Shown here: positions 8,068 through 17,300 of the stretch, piece after piece
Position numbering within the stretch: position 1 is the first letter of the stretch
How the letters are laid out: the number at the start of each line of letters is the position of its first letter
Source: Sideroxydans sp.
GTDB lineage: Bacteria > Pseudomonadota > Gammaproteobacteria > Burkholderiales > Gallionellaceae
NCBI GenBank assembly: GCA_013140695.1
Contig: JABFSI010000143.1
Span: 1 to 33,810 of the forward strand
Length of the DNA stretch: 33,810 nucleotides
Direction: 5' to 3'
The notes under the pieces: generated by a model
Seen by the model: only the letters and a program-made list of their open reading frames with translations
The model's database searches: none
What the model was told of the DNA's origin: nothing
Program-made: the position numbers and the translations under genes

Positions 8068-8588
8068 CAAGCTCCTCGTTGCACACGACGGAAGAGGGGC
8101 TGTGCCTCGTCGGTCGATGCTTGGTAGGTGATAGAAAAATCCTTGAGACTCTTCAATGCCTCGTGGATGTCTTTGTCGGCGCGCACCGCGAAGGCATCAA
8201 AACCCGCACGTTGCATATAGAACAACTGGTCACGTAGCACGTCACCGATGGCGCGCAACTCACCGCGATAACCTGAACGTTCACGCAGACGATAGGCGAT
8301 GGTGTAACCGCGTCCGTCGCCGAACTTGGGGAAGTCCACCCCGATGACGGAGAACTTCGCCACATGGTCTTGCAAGTCTTCCACGCGTTCGTCGCTGGCG
8401 AACCACACGCCGATATCGGCACGATGTAGCAGGACAGTTTGTTGCGCCAACCAGACTTTCAGTGGCACGAGTGTCTTACCGACAGGGACGGTGACCGTCT
8501 CTGCGGTGTCGCCCTCTTGCAAGCGCAACACGCTCCAGTCGTCATTCACGACAGTGCTGTTTTTGATGATCTGTTTAGTGGTGGTCAT
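8067..8588 (-). CDS. DUF934 family protein linked to sulfite reduction
   Basis: This 173-aa protein belongs to DUF934, recognised by VIGVDFPKFGDGRGY, then AYRLRERSGYRGELRAIGD and VLRDQLFYMQRAGFDAF. The family has no proven activity. Its genes are regularly found next to cysI-type sulfite reductases in beta- and alphaproteobacteria. Here it sits between cysI and cysH with 1-base overlaps at both ends (TGATG), so it is made in step with both enzymes. A role as accessory or electron-supply factor for sulfite reductase is inference. Confidence 0.9.
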   Translation of the reverse strand: MTTTKQIIKNSTVVNDDWSVLRLQEGDTAETVTVPVGKTLVPLKVWLAQQTVLLHRADIGVWFASDERVEDLQDHVAKFSVIGVDFPKFGDGRGYTIAYRLRERSGYRGELRAIGDVLRDQLFYMQRAGFDAFAVRADKDIHEALKSLKDFSITYQASTDEAQPLFRRVQRGA

Positions 8589-10318
8589 CAGAACCTCGGC
8601 GAATAGAGTGGTGTGTCATAAGGTGTACCTTGCGCCATCAACTCGTAGTCTGGCATCAGCAGCTTGGCTTCTTCCGGCACGGGCGTGGCATACACAAATT
8701 CTTTGAACGGATCAGGACCGACACGACGCAGCGTGTCGATGAAGCGTTCGCCTTCGTCACGCTTAGCGACATACACCTGCAGCAGCCGCGAGATGACTTC
8801 AGGGATCTGCGCAAAGGAGAACGAGCGCCCGATGACCTTGCCGATATTGGCAGGTGAACCTTTGTTACCACCGATGGTGATCTGATACCACTCCTCGCCG
8901 GATTTATCCACGCCGAGGATGCCGATATGGCCTACGTGATGGTGGCCGCAAGCATTGATACAGCCAGAGATGTTCAGATCGACATCTCCGATGTCATGCA
9001 AGTAATCAAGATCGTCGAAGCGCTCATCGATGGCTTTTGCCAACGTGATTGAACGCGCATTCGCCAAGGTGCAATAGTCGCCACCGGGGCAGCAGATGAT
9101 GTCGGTGAGCAACCCGATGTTCGGCGTCGCCAAGCCACTCGCTTTAGCGGCTTCCCACAGCGCGAACAGATCAGCTTGTTTGACGTCTGCCAGCACCAGA
9201 TTCTGCATGTGGGTGATGCGCAGTTCGCCGAAGCTGTATTTGTCTGAGAGTGCGGCGACCGCATCCATCTGCGCGTCTGTCGCATCACCGGGTGCGATGC
9301 CTGCATTCTTCAAGGACAACACGACTGATGCGTAACCAGCGACCTTGTGTGGTTTGACGTTACGCGCAACCCAGTTGCTGAATGCTTTGTTGTCGGATGG
9401 CAAAATCACGTCAGTCAGTTTTTCGTAGGCTGGCGCGATGAAGCAGGCTGCGACACGTTCCAACTCGGCTTGGGTAACGGTGCAAGGGCCATCTTTGGTG
9501 AACTTCCAATCCTCTTCCACCTGACGACGGAACTCGTCGATGCCGATGGCGTTCACCAATATCTTGATGCGCGCCTTGTACAGATTGTCACGGCGACCAT
9601 ATTCGTTGAACACACGCACGATGGATTCCGAATAAGTCAGGATGTGCTGCCACGGGATGAAGGCAGCGATCTCAGTGCCGATGAAGGGCGTGCGCCCCAA
9701 GCCACCACCGACCAAAACACGGAAACCGACCTCGCCCTGCTCGTTCCTCACCGCTTGCATCCCGACGTCATTGACGGCGATGGCTGCTCGATCCGTGGTC
9801 GCCCCCGTGATGGAGAATTTGAATTTGCGCGGCAGGAAACCGAACTCGGGATGGAAGGTGCTCCATTGACGCAATATCTCGGCGTAGGGACGCGGATCGA
9901 TGATCTCGTCGCGTGCCACACCAGCGAATTCGTCGCTGGTGGTGTTGCGGATGCAGTTGCCCGAAGTCTGGTTGGCATGCATCTCGACCGTCGCCAAGTC
10001 CGCTAGGATGTCGGGCGCGTCTTGCAACTTGAGCCAGTTGAACTGGATGTTCTGGCGCGTGGTGAAGTGTCCATAGCCACGGTCATACTTGCGCGCGATG
10101 TGCGCGAACATGCGCATCTGGTCTGAGCTGACCATGCCGTAGGGCACGGCGATACGCATCATGTAGGCATGGATCTGCATGTACAGACCATTCTGCAGAC
10201 GCAGGATGCGGAACTCGTCTTCTGCCAGCTCACCCGACAAACGGCGACGCACCTGATCACGGAACTGCGCGACGCGTTCTGCGGTGATCTGATGATCGAA
10301 GCTATCGTAGCGATACAT
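8588..10318 (-). CDS. cysI: Sulfite reductase hemoprotein (siroheme, 4Fe-4S)
   Basis: The protein carries out six-electron reduction of sulfite to sulfide at a coupled siroheme/4Fe-4S centre. The cluster cysteines are present as C410-x5-C416 (CPGGDYC) and C453-x3-C457 (SGCINACGHHH). The siroheme-binding GNCIRNTTSDEFAG lies near 120-133. The 576-aa length covers both ferrodoxin-like/sulfite reductase repeats. No cysJ flavoprotein is next to it, so electrons may come from ferredoxin or another carrier. The start overlaps the stop of the small upstream gene (TAATG). A nitrite reductase role is less likely given the cysH/cysDN context. Confidence 0.94.
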   Translation of the reverse strand: MYRYDSFDHQITAERVAQFRDQVRRRLSGELAEDEFRILRLQNGLYMQIHAYMMRIAVPYGMVSSDQMRMFAHIARKYDRGYGHFTTRQNIQFNWLKLQDAPDILADLATVEMHANQTSGNCIRNTTSDEFAGVARDEIIDPRPYAEILRQWSTFHPEFGFLPRKFKFSITGATTDRAAIAVNDVGMQAVRNEQGEVGFRVLVGGGLGRTPFIGTEIAAFIPWQHILTYSESIVRVFNEYGRRDNLYKARIKILVNAIGIDEFRRQVEEDWKFTKDGPCTVTQAELERVAACFIAPAYEKLTDVILPSDNKAFSNWVARNVKPHKVAGYASVVLSLKNAGIAPGDATDAQMDAVAALSDKYSFGELRITHMQNLVLADVKQADLFALWEAAKASGLATPNIGLLTDIICCPGGDYCTLANARSITLAKAIDERFDDLDYLHDIGDVDLNISGCINACGHHHVGHIGILGVDKSGEEWYQITIGGNKGSPANIGKVIGRSFSFAQIPEVISRLLQVYVAKRDEGERFIDTLRRVGPDPFKEFVYATPVPEEAKLLMPDYELMAQGTPYDTPLYSPRF

Positions 10319-10548
10319 TATTGATTACCAGAGGAGTAGTTCTTAGAGACTGGCAGCAACTGCGCAGCCGCCAAGGGGAACTTAGCCCCATAGGCCAAGA
10401 TGTGCGCCACATCGGCGTCTTCATCGTGACGCAAGGCTGCGCCGATGTAAGCATGCTCGCCTTCTTGACCGATGACCACACCGATGCGTCCGCCGCAGCC
10501 GTTGAACCAGCTCACTGATTTGGGTTTGTTCTCTTTGTTCGCACTCAT
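10318..10548 (-). CDS. Small protein translationally coupled to cysI, unknown function
   Basis: I do not recognise this 76-aa protein. It is soluble-looking, with a central NGCGGRIGVVIGQEG stretch followed by a hydrophobic, Ala-rich C-terminal half (AHILAYGAKFPLAAAQLLPV). It holds one cysteine. Its stop overlaps the cysI start (TAATG), and GGAAAG precedes its own ATG by 5 bases, so it is very probably translated. The position suggests a sulfite-reduction accessory role, which is inference. Confidence 0.75.
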   Translation of the reverse strand: MSANKENKPKSVSWFNGCGGRIGVVIGQEGEHAYIGAALRHDEDADVAHILAYGAKFPLAAAQLLPVSKNYSSGNQ

Positions 10549-10583
10549 AAATACTTTCCAAAAATTCTTAATTCAAGAAATCA

Positions 10584-10661
10584 GCCACAGAGTTCACAGA
10601 GAACACAGAGAAAACCAAACACGATGCCCAACTTCTCTGTGGCCTCTGTGTTCTCTGTGGC
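10584..10661. repeat. CTCTGTG-based inverted repeat (long hairpin)
   Basis: Two 29-nt arms pair with only four mismatches. Each arm consists of three CTCTGTG (or CACAGAG) units at 9-bp period. It fills the gap between the TSUP gene and the small cysI-leader gene. Similar 'TTCTCTGTGNNCTCTGTG' repeats are common between genes in many bacteria (from memory). It may act as a transcript hairpin separating the transporter from cysI. Confidence 0.85.
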
Positions 10662-10671
10662 AAAAAATGTT

Positions 10672-11454
10672 TTAATAAAAAACCATCTTCAATCCAATGA
10701 TGAGCAACATGGTTGCCAACAAAGGACGCAATACTTTTTCTGGCACTTTGGCACTGAGATGACTGCCGATGTAGATACCCGGCAATGACCCCAACAACAG
10801 ACTACCGAGCAATACTAAATCAACCGTTCCTAATGCCATGTGCCCCATACCCGCCACGGCAGTGAGCGGCACCGCATGCACAATGTCTGTTCCCACCACT
10901 TTCACTGCAGGGAAACGCGGATATAAGAACAAGATCGCCACCGTGCCCAACACGCCCGCACCGATGGATGAGATGGTCACAAGCGCACCGACCACCACAC
11001 CCGTTATCACAGTAGCTGCGGGCAAATGGCGATGATGGATCTCATACACCGTGCCGTCATCGCGACGCGCTATCTTTTTGATCCAGTCCTTCAACAACAG
11101 CGCTGCCGCAGTCGCCAACAGCGCCACACTCAACACACTGGTCACCAAACCTCGCAGCGTCTTCTCTTCCAGCGCCAGCACTTTGAGCAAGGTAATGGTG
11201 AGAATAGCAGCGGGGATACTGCCCAGCGCCAATAACTTGACCACTTTCCAATCCACCGAGCCTTTGGCGGCATGCACCCAGCCGCCCATGCTCTTGGTGA
11301 TGGAGGCATACAACAGATCCGTACCCACGGCAGTCGCAGGCGATACGCCGAAAAACAAGACGAGCAGCGGCGTCATCAATGAGCCACCGCCCACGCCGGT
11401 CACACCGACGATCAATCCAACCAGAAAACCCGACAGGGTATAGAGCCAATCCAC
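10672..11454 (-). CDS. TSUP (TauE/SafE) family sulfur-oxyanion transporter
   Basis: This is a 260-aa inner membrane protein of the TauE/SafE/TSUP family, with about eight hydrophobic segments in two repeats. The family signatures are GVTGVGGGSLMTPLLVL near 16-33 and ISSIGAGVLGTVAILF in the second half. Members move sulfite, sulfoacetate, thiosulfate or sulfate. Next to cysB and upstream of cysI, a sulfate importer or sulfite exporter is the best guess. The direction of transport cannot be read from the sequence. The start is GTG at 11454, with a perfect AAGGAG 6 bases upstream. TACAAT-GCGCGCCT (minus strand, 11473-11484) may be its -10 region. Confidence 0.88.
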   Translation of the reverse strand: MDWLYTLSGFLVGLIVGVTGVGGGSLMTPLLVLFFGVSPATAVGTDLLYASITKSMGGWVHAAKGSVDWKVVKLLALGSIPAAILTITLLKVLALEEKTLRGLVTSVLSVALLATAAALLLKDWIKKIARRDDGTVYEIHHRHLPAATVITGVVVGALVTISSIGAGVLGTVAILFLYPRFPAVKVVGTDIVHAVPLTAVAGMGHMALGTVDLVLLGSLLLGSLPGIYIGSHLSAKVPEKVLRPLLATMLLIIGLKMVFY

Positions 11455-11500
11455 GCGATACTCCTTAAAGAGGCGCGCATTGTAGTCGGCGAGGAATATA

Positions 11501-11522
11501 CTAATAAATACTTTTTTGTTAG
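11501..11522. promoter_or_regulatory. Putative LysR-type (CysB) operator in the divergent gap
   Basis: CTAATAAA (11501-11508) and TTTGTTAG (11515-11522) form a near-perfect inverted repeat (7 of 8). It lies in an AT-rich 102-bp region between the divergent TSUP and cysB genes. LysR regulators usually bind such dyads upstream of their own and divergent genes. No binding consensus for this lineage was tested. Confidence 0.35.
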
Positions 11523-11556
11523 AGTTTTATAACCAAATCACATATAAGAGCTCACC

Positions 11557-12483
11557 ATGAATCTACAACAGCTAAGGTATTTGAATGAAATCGTGCGCCG
11601 AGGACTGAACATCTCCGATGCCGCTGCCGCGCTGTACACCTCGCAACCCGGTATCAGCAAGCAGATAAAGCTGCTGGAAGAAGAGCTGGGAATCGAGATC
11701 TTCGTGCGCAGCGGGAAGCGCCTCGTCGCTTTGACCGAGCCGGGCAAGAGCATCCTTGAGATCGCGCAACGCATCCTGCATGAGTCAGACAATCTGAAGC
11801 AGGTAGGTCAAGAGTTCCAAGCTCAAGATAGTGGCCAGCTCATCCTCGCCACCACCCACACCCAAGCACGCTATGTGTTACCGCCCGTGGTGAAACAGTT
11901 CATGAAACGCTACCCCAAGGTGAAGCTTGGCTTACATCAGGGCAATCCTTCTCAGATTGCCGAACAGGTGCTGCATCGTGAGGCGGACATCGCGATCGCG
12001 TCGGAGAGCATCATGCTGGTGGAAGGTCTGGTCTCCCTTCCCTGCTTCGAGTGGCACCATTGCGTGGTGGTTCCGCCCAAACATCCGCTACTCGATGTGA
12101 AGAAGCTGACACTGGCGAAGTTGGCAGAATATCCCATCATCACTTACGACCATGCCTTCAGCGGCAGAAGCAAGATAGACGATGCTTTCGCAGCGGCCAA
12201 AGTCGAGCCGAACATCGCACTCACCGCCATCGATGCCGATGTGATCAAGACTTATGTGGAATTGGGATTGGGCGTCGGCATCCTTGCCGAACTGGCCTTC
12301 ATCCCAGAGCGTGACCGTCATTTGCGCAAGCTAGAGGCGGGGCATCTATTCAAACCCACGACCACCTACCTCGCCCTGCGCAAAAACGAATATCTGCGTA
12401 GCTATACTTACGACCTCATCGAACTGTTCGCGCCGCACCTGACGCGTGCCGTCGTCGAAAAAGCCATGCACGTGAATCAATAG
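11557..12483 (+). CDS. cysB: CysB-type LysR transcriptional regulator
   Basis: The N-terminal winged helix-turn-helix (about 1-60, NISDAAAALYTSQPGISKQI) is followed by the inducer-binding domain. The CysB ligand loop ATTHTQARY, with T100, T102 and Q103, is conserved and binds sulfate or N-acetylserine in known members. The C-terminal RKNEYLRSYTYDLIELFAPHL is also typical of CysB and Cbl. The protein is 308 aa, slightly shorter than E. coli CysB. It is divergent from the sulfur gene cluster, which it most likely activates under sulfur limitation. A decayed relative lies directly downstream. Confidence 0.93.
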   Translation: MNLQQLRYLNEIVRRGLNISDAAAALYTSQPGISKQIKLLEEELGIEIFVRSGKRLVALTEPGKSILEIAQRILHESDNLKQVGQEFQAQDSGQLILATTHTQARYVLPPVVKQFMKRYPKVKLGLHQGNPSQIAEQVLHREADIAIASESIMLVEGLVSLPCFEWHHCVVVPPKHPLLDVKKLTLAKLAEYPIITYDHAFSGRSKIDDAFAAAKVEPNIALTAIDADVIKTYVELGLGVGILAELAFIPERDRHLRKLEAGHLFKPTTTYLALRKNEYLRSYTYDLIELFAPHLTRAVVEKAMHVNQ

Positions 12484-12491
12484 GACAACAC

Positions 12492-12838
12492 ATGAACGAG
12501 ACCATCGAACTCCAGCCTAAGTACCGCAGTTCAGTGGCTATTAAGTCATAGCCCCGCATCAGCAAACAGAACAAATTGCCGGGGAATAGCTCGGGGCAAG
12601 ATATTCATTCTCAATGGGAAATGTTTTGTCGAATTGGCAGAACCAAGTGAGCTAATCGACGAAGTGGCAGGGCGCATATTGCTGAATGCAATTTGAAGCC
12701 GGCACAACACGCCTTGCCATGCGCAAAAACCAATATCTGCGCGGCTTTGCTTACCATTTCATCGAATTGTTTTCACTTCACCTCTCCCGCGAATGGGTGA
12801 GCAAGGCGTTACATCAAAGCGTGCAAGATGACCGCTAA
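12492..12838 (+). pseudogene. Decayed second cysB-type regulator gene
   Basis: Three stretches match the neighbouring CysB protein in order but in different frames. At 12546-12584, S-stop-PRISKQNKLPG corresponds to SQPGISKQIKLLE (CAA to TAG). At 12598-12693, KIFILNGKCFVELAEP continues as EIFVRSGKRLVALTEP and ends at TGA 12694. At 12695-12838, EAGTTRLAMRKNQYLRGF, then AYHFIELFSLHLSREWV, matches the CysB C-terminus (TYLALRKNEYLRSYTYDLIE) and ends at TAA 12836. The middle, most of the ligand domain, is deleted. Sequence divergence is well beyond recent duplication, so it is an old paralogue (Cbl- or CysB-like) in decay. The ATG at 12492 may be its former start. Confidence 0.85.
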
Positions 12839-12857
12839 AGAAAGGTGAGGTAACAAG

Positions 12858-14096
12858 CTAGCCAGCGAATTTCTTAAAGACAACCACCGCATTACGCCCT
12901 CCAAACCCAAAAGAATTGCTCATCGCGACATTCACTTTTCTATGCATAGCAACATCCAATGTCAAATTAATACCTTCGGGTATTTGTGAATCTAGCTGGC
13001 GAACATTGATAGTAGGAGGTATGCAATCGTGCGCAATGGATTGAACACAGGCAATTGCTTCAATTGCACCTGCCGCCCCTAACAAGTGTCCAGTCATGGA
13101 TTTGGTTGCGCTGATATTTATATTCCGCACATGATTTCCAAACACGGCATGAATTGCCTTTAACTCGTTAATATCGCCATCGAGTGTAGAGGTCGCATGA
13201 GCATTGATGTAATCAACCTCATCAAGCTGAATGTTGGACGACTTAAGCGCACGCTGAATGGCCAAACTGACTCCCACCCCATGGGGATGAGTAGCCGTCA
13301 TGTGGTAGGCATCTGACGACATACCTGCGCCAATAATCTCTGCATAAACTGTGGCACCTCGATTTTGTGCGTGCTCTAACGACTCAATCACAAATGCCCC
13401 CGCGCCTTCACCCAACACAAATCCGTCTCGTTCAAAGTCATAAGGACGCGATGCCGTGTGTGGTGAATCATTGCGTATCGACAATCCTTTCATGGCATTT
13501 AGACTGCTCATCACCCCTTTAGCAATGGGCGCTTCCGATGCGCCAGCAACCATGACTTCAGCTTGCCCACATCGTATGTAATTAAAAACATCCATCAGCA
13601 CAGTATTCGACGTTGCGCATGCGGACGCTATCGCAAAATTCATCCCCCGAAAACCATACTTACGGGCAATCCAACCCGAGGTGCTATCCAAAGAAATTTT
13701 AGGGACGAAGAATGGGCTAAAGCGAGTTCCTCTACCGTAAGCGAGCATTTGCTCTTCAAAAGTAGTAACACCCCCTACCGCCGTTCCCCATATCACGCCC
13801 ACTTCATCAAGCACACACTCACTCGCCAGCAATTTTGAGGCTTTCAGCGCTTCATCCACCGCCGCCATCGCATAGTGAGTCACTCGATCTGCTTTTTTTG
13901 CCTCTTTGGAATCAAGATAATTTTCCACATCAAAATTTTTTACTTCGCACGCAAACTGTGTCGCCGCTTGAGTCGCATCAAAATACGAAATCGACGCCGC
14001 ACCAGAACGCCCTGCAACCAGCCCCGCCCAAAATGTTTCCACATCATTGCCCAAGGGCGTAATCGCCCCCATTCCTGTAATTACAACACGTCTCAC
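12858..14096 (-). CDS. fabF: Beta-ketoacyl-ACP synthase II (FabF-type), orphan
   Basis: The protein performs condensation of acyl-ACP with malonyl-ACP in fatty acid elongation. The Cys-His-His triad is complete: C160 in ASACATS, H300 in NAHATSTLDGD and H337 in KSMTGHLLGAAG, numbered from the chosen start. I chose GTG at 14096 because GGAGG lies 7 bases upstream and VRRVVITGMG is the family's normal N-terminus; the longer TTG start at 14117 would swallow that site. This gives 412 aa. No acpP, fabG or fabD is nearby, so this is likely a second copy with a specialised role. A 231-bp gap without any gene I can see separates it from the divergent GGDEF-EAL gene. Confidence 0.9.
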   Translation of the reverse strand: MRRVVITGMGAITPLGNDVETFWAGLVAGRSGAASISYFDATQAATQFACEVKNFDVENYLDSKEAKKADRVTHYAMAAVDEALKASKLLASECVLDEVGVIWGTAVGGVTTFEEQMLAYGRGTRFSPFFVPKISLDSTSGWIARKYGFRGMNFAIASACATSNTVLMDVFNYIRCGQAEVMVAGASEAPIAKGVMSSLNAMKGLSIRNDSPHTASRPYDFERDGFVLGEGAGAFVIESLEHAQNRGATVYAEIIGAGMSSDAYHMTATHPHGVGVSLAIQRALKSSNIQLDEVDYINAHATSTLDGDINELKAIHAVFGNHVRNINISATKSMTGHLLGAAGAIEAIACVQSIAHDCIPPTINVRQLDSQIPEGINLTLDVAMHRKVNVAMSNSFGFGGRNAVVVFKKFAG

Positions 14097-14327
14097 GCCA
14101 CGCCCTCCAACACTCAATAACGGTCTTTTCTAAACTTTATATCACTACCCAATGCCCATCTCTAGGCGCTCACACAAGAATAGCATGCACAGGCAACACG
14201 CTCTCTTCCTGCGGGACCTTTTGAATAGTTAACAATCATCTTTATAGCTCATTTATTATTTTCACAAACAACGCAAACAATAAGTTGGGTTAATATCCCG
14301 CGCAATCTAATCAACTTTTTTCGCGCA

Positions 14328-17300
14328 ATGAACGAACCTGAACAAAATGCCGTCCTCGCCCTGCAACTTAAACACTTGTTTGAGTCAAGTAAAACGACGG
14401 TCACCATTAGCGTGATTCTCGCGGGGATTGTCGCCATCATTCAAAACACAGGTGCTCATCCCGCGTTGGTATGGTTATGGGCAGTCGGCATTCTGTTGAT
14501 TTCAATCACGCGTCTGTGGTTCATTGCGCAATTTCAAAAAAACCCCACCCAACATACGCGCCTCAATCGTAAGCGCTTATTCACCTTTCGCTTGCTCGTA
14601 TTGAGCGCTGGATTGTTATGGGGATCGACAGGTGTGTGGCTGTACACCTCACATAACCCGCAACAGTTACTCTTTTTAATTTTCGTTTTAGCGGGGTTAA
14701 GTTCAGGAGCCATTCTGGGTAATGCAGCAGACCGTGTCAGCGGTTATCTTTTTTCACTCGCAGCCCTGCTCCCCCTTATTGCGTCGCTATTGCTAGATGG
14801 CTCTCATATCGCCATTTCAATGGGGATTGCAGCAAGCTTATATTTGGGCTTTATTTTATTTTCTGTGCGTCTGCTTAACCGCACCATCACCAGTAACATC
14901 CGCTTATTGCTTGACTCCGAACGCCATGCCAACGAAATCAATCAGCGTGAAGCGCGCTACCGCATGTTGGTAGATACCAGTAGCGAGTGCATTTTTGTGG
15001 CGCAAGGCGAACACATTCAATTTTGCAATGCGCAAACGGCGAAAGTTTCAGGATTTAGCGAAGAAGAACTTTTAGCGCGCCCCTTCATTGAATTCATCCA
15101 TACCGATGACCGCTCCATCATGTTGGGCAACTACCGCCGCCGCTTGAATAATGAAGCGATTCCTCCCTATCAGGTGCGCCTAAAAACCAAGCATGACGGA
15201 TTCAAGTGGGTGAGTGTAAGTGGTGCAAACATTGTTTGGAACGACGCCCCAGCTATCCTTAATTTTTTAGCCGACATTAACGCCATCAAACTTTCCGAAG
15301 TGGCCTTACAGGCCAGCAACCAGCGCTTTGCTGCCTTACTAAAAGCGATGCCCGACTTGCTTTTCGAGCTGGATATCAATGGCCGTTATCTGAATCAATG
15401 GGGTACGCGAGATGACTTACTCGCGGCCACTCGTTCTAAACTGATTGGCAAAACATTGCAGGATGTGATGCCCGCCGAGGCCGCCATAGAAGGCATGCAC
15501 GCCCTGCAAGAGGCCGATAAAACAGGCCATTCTTTCGGGCATCAAATTACCCTGCCGTTAACGCATGGAAAACATTGCTTCGAGCTATCCGTGGCAAAGC
15601 AACCCGCCACGGGCAGCCATGAAACAAGCTTCATTGTGTTATCACACGACATTACGCCACGTAAAAAATTGGATGCTGAATTACAACAGCAACTGCGCTT
15701 TGCGCATGGCTTGAATCAAATTGCGAAAGCAGTAACTGACTACGACGACACGCATCAAATTTTGGAACGTGTCGCACACACGGTAGGCGAAGTGCTCAAT
15801 GCTGACCGCGCCCTCATCTACAACATTGATTTTGATTCGCATCAGGTGGTTGGTCTATGTGAATACCTCAACCCACAACATCCTGACATTACACCCACCC
15901 TAGCAACCTACCCGCTAGATGTATTTATTGGCGCAGCTAGCGAAGCGCGACACACACATTCTTGGCTCGACAGTCACCATGACAAAATCAATCCACATCT
16001 CATCGCGGATGGTTCGGGCGTGATTTTGCATCAGCATATGAACATTCAATACGTGTTCTGGTATCCCTTCGCTTTCCGCACCAACAGCTATTACACCCTC
16101 GCCTTAAACCATCTGTACTCGAACGAAGCCTACTCACCTAAAATCATTGAATTCCTAGATTCGGCGAGTCAGTTGGTCGCGGTTGCGTTGGAGAAAATTC
16201 GCTTATTAGCTGAACACAAACAGCTATCCAACTTTGACGCTTTGACGCATCTGCCTAATCGCCGCATGCTGACCACGCGCTTGCAACAGACACTCGCTGC
16301 CAGCAGCCGCACCCACAAGCTAGGCGCTTTGCTATTCATTGATTTGGATCACTTCAAAGTAATCAACGATACGCTCGGGCATGCCATTGGTGACCTGTTA
16401 CTCCAACAAGCTGCGGCACGCCTCACTAGCTGTGTACGTGAAGAGGACACCGTGGCGCGTTTGGGCGGTGATGAGTTTGTGGTGTTGCTGGAAGGCTTGC
16501 ATGAAAACCAAACTGACGCCGCCCTCCAAACCGAAGCAGTGGCGAGACAAATTCTCGCTGCGTTGAGCAAACCGTATCAGCTTGACGCCCATGAGTATCG
16601 CAATACTTTAAGCATAGGTGCGACCTTGTTTGGCGAACAACCTGCCACCATAGATACCCTGTTCAAACAAGCCGACATTGCGATGTATCACGTGAAAAAT
16701 GCGGGACGTAATGACTTCCACTTTTTTGATCCCGAAATGCAACGCAAAATTGAAGCGAAAAATGTACTCGAAAAAGAGCTACGCATTGCGTTGCTCAAAA
16801 ACCAATTCGAATTGCATTATCAAATTCAAGTGAATAATGAGCTAAAGCCCATCGGCGTGGAAGCCCTGATTCGTTGGATACATCCACAGCTCGGCATGAT
16901 TACCCCGCTTGAATTTATTCCATTAGCAGAAGAAACTGGGCTGATTGAGCCCATTGGCTTATGGGTGCTGGACACAGCCTGCGCACAGCTACATGCATGG
17001 CAACAAAATGAACGCACACGAAGCTGGGTAATGGCAGTCAATGTGTGTGCAAAGCAATTTAATCACCCCGATTTTGTAGCGCAAGTACGCACTTTGTTGC
17101 AGCGTCATCAAACTCAATCTGGGACGCTAAAACTAGAGTTAACCGAAAGCATGCTGTTTGAACACGTGGATGCCACGGTGCTCAAAATGAAGCAACTGCA
17201 AGCCATGGGCGTGCGCTTCTCCCTCGATGATTTCGGCACGGGCTATTCTTCTCTGCAATACCTAAAACGTTTGCCTCTCGACCAACTCAAAATCGACCAA

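Noticed and set aside
9347..10006. 219-codon open frame on the plus strand opposite cysI
   Set aside because: It lies wholly antisense to cysI, which has all its cofactor motifs. It shows no ribosome-binding site or known family, so it is a codon-bias shadow.
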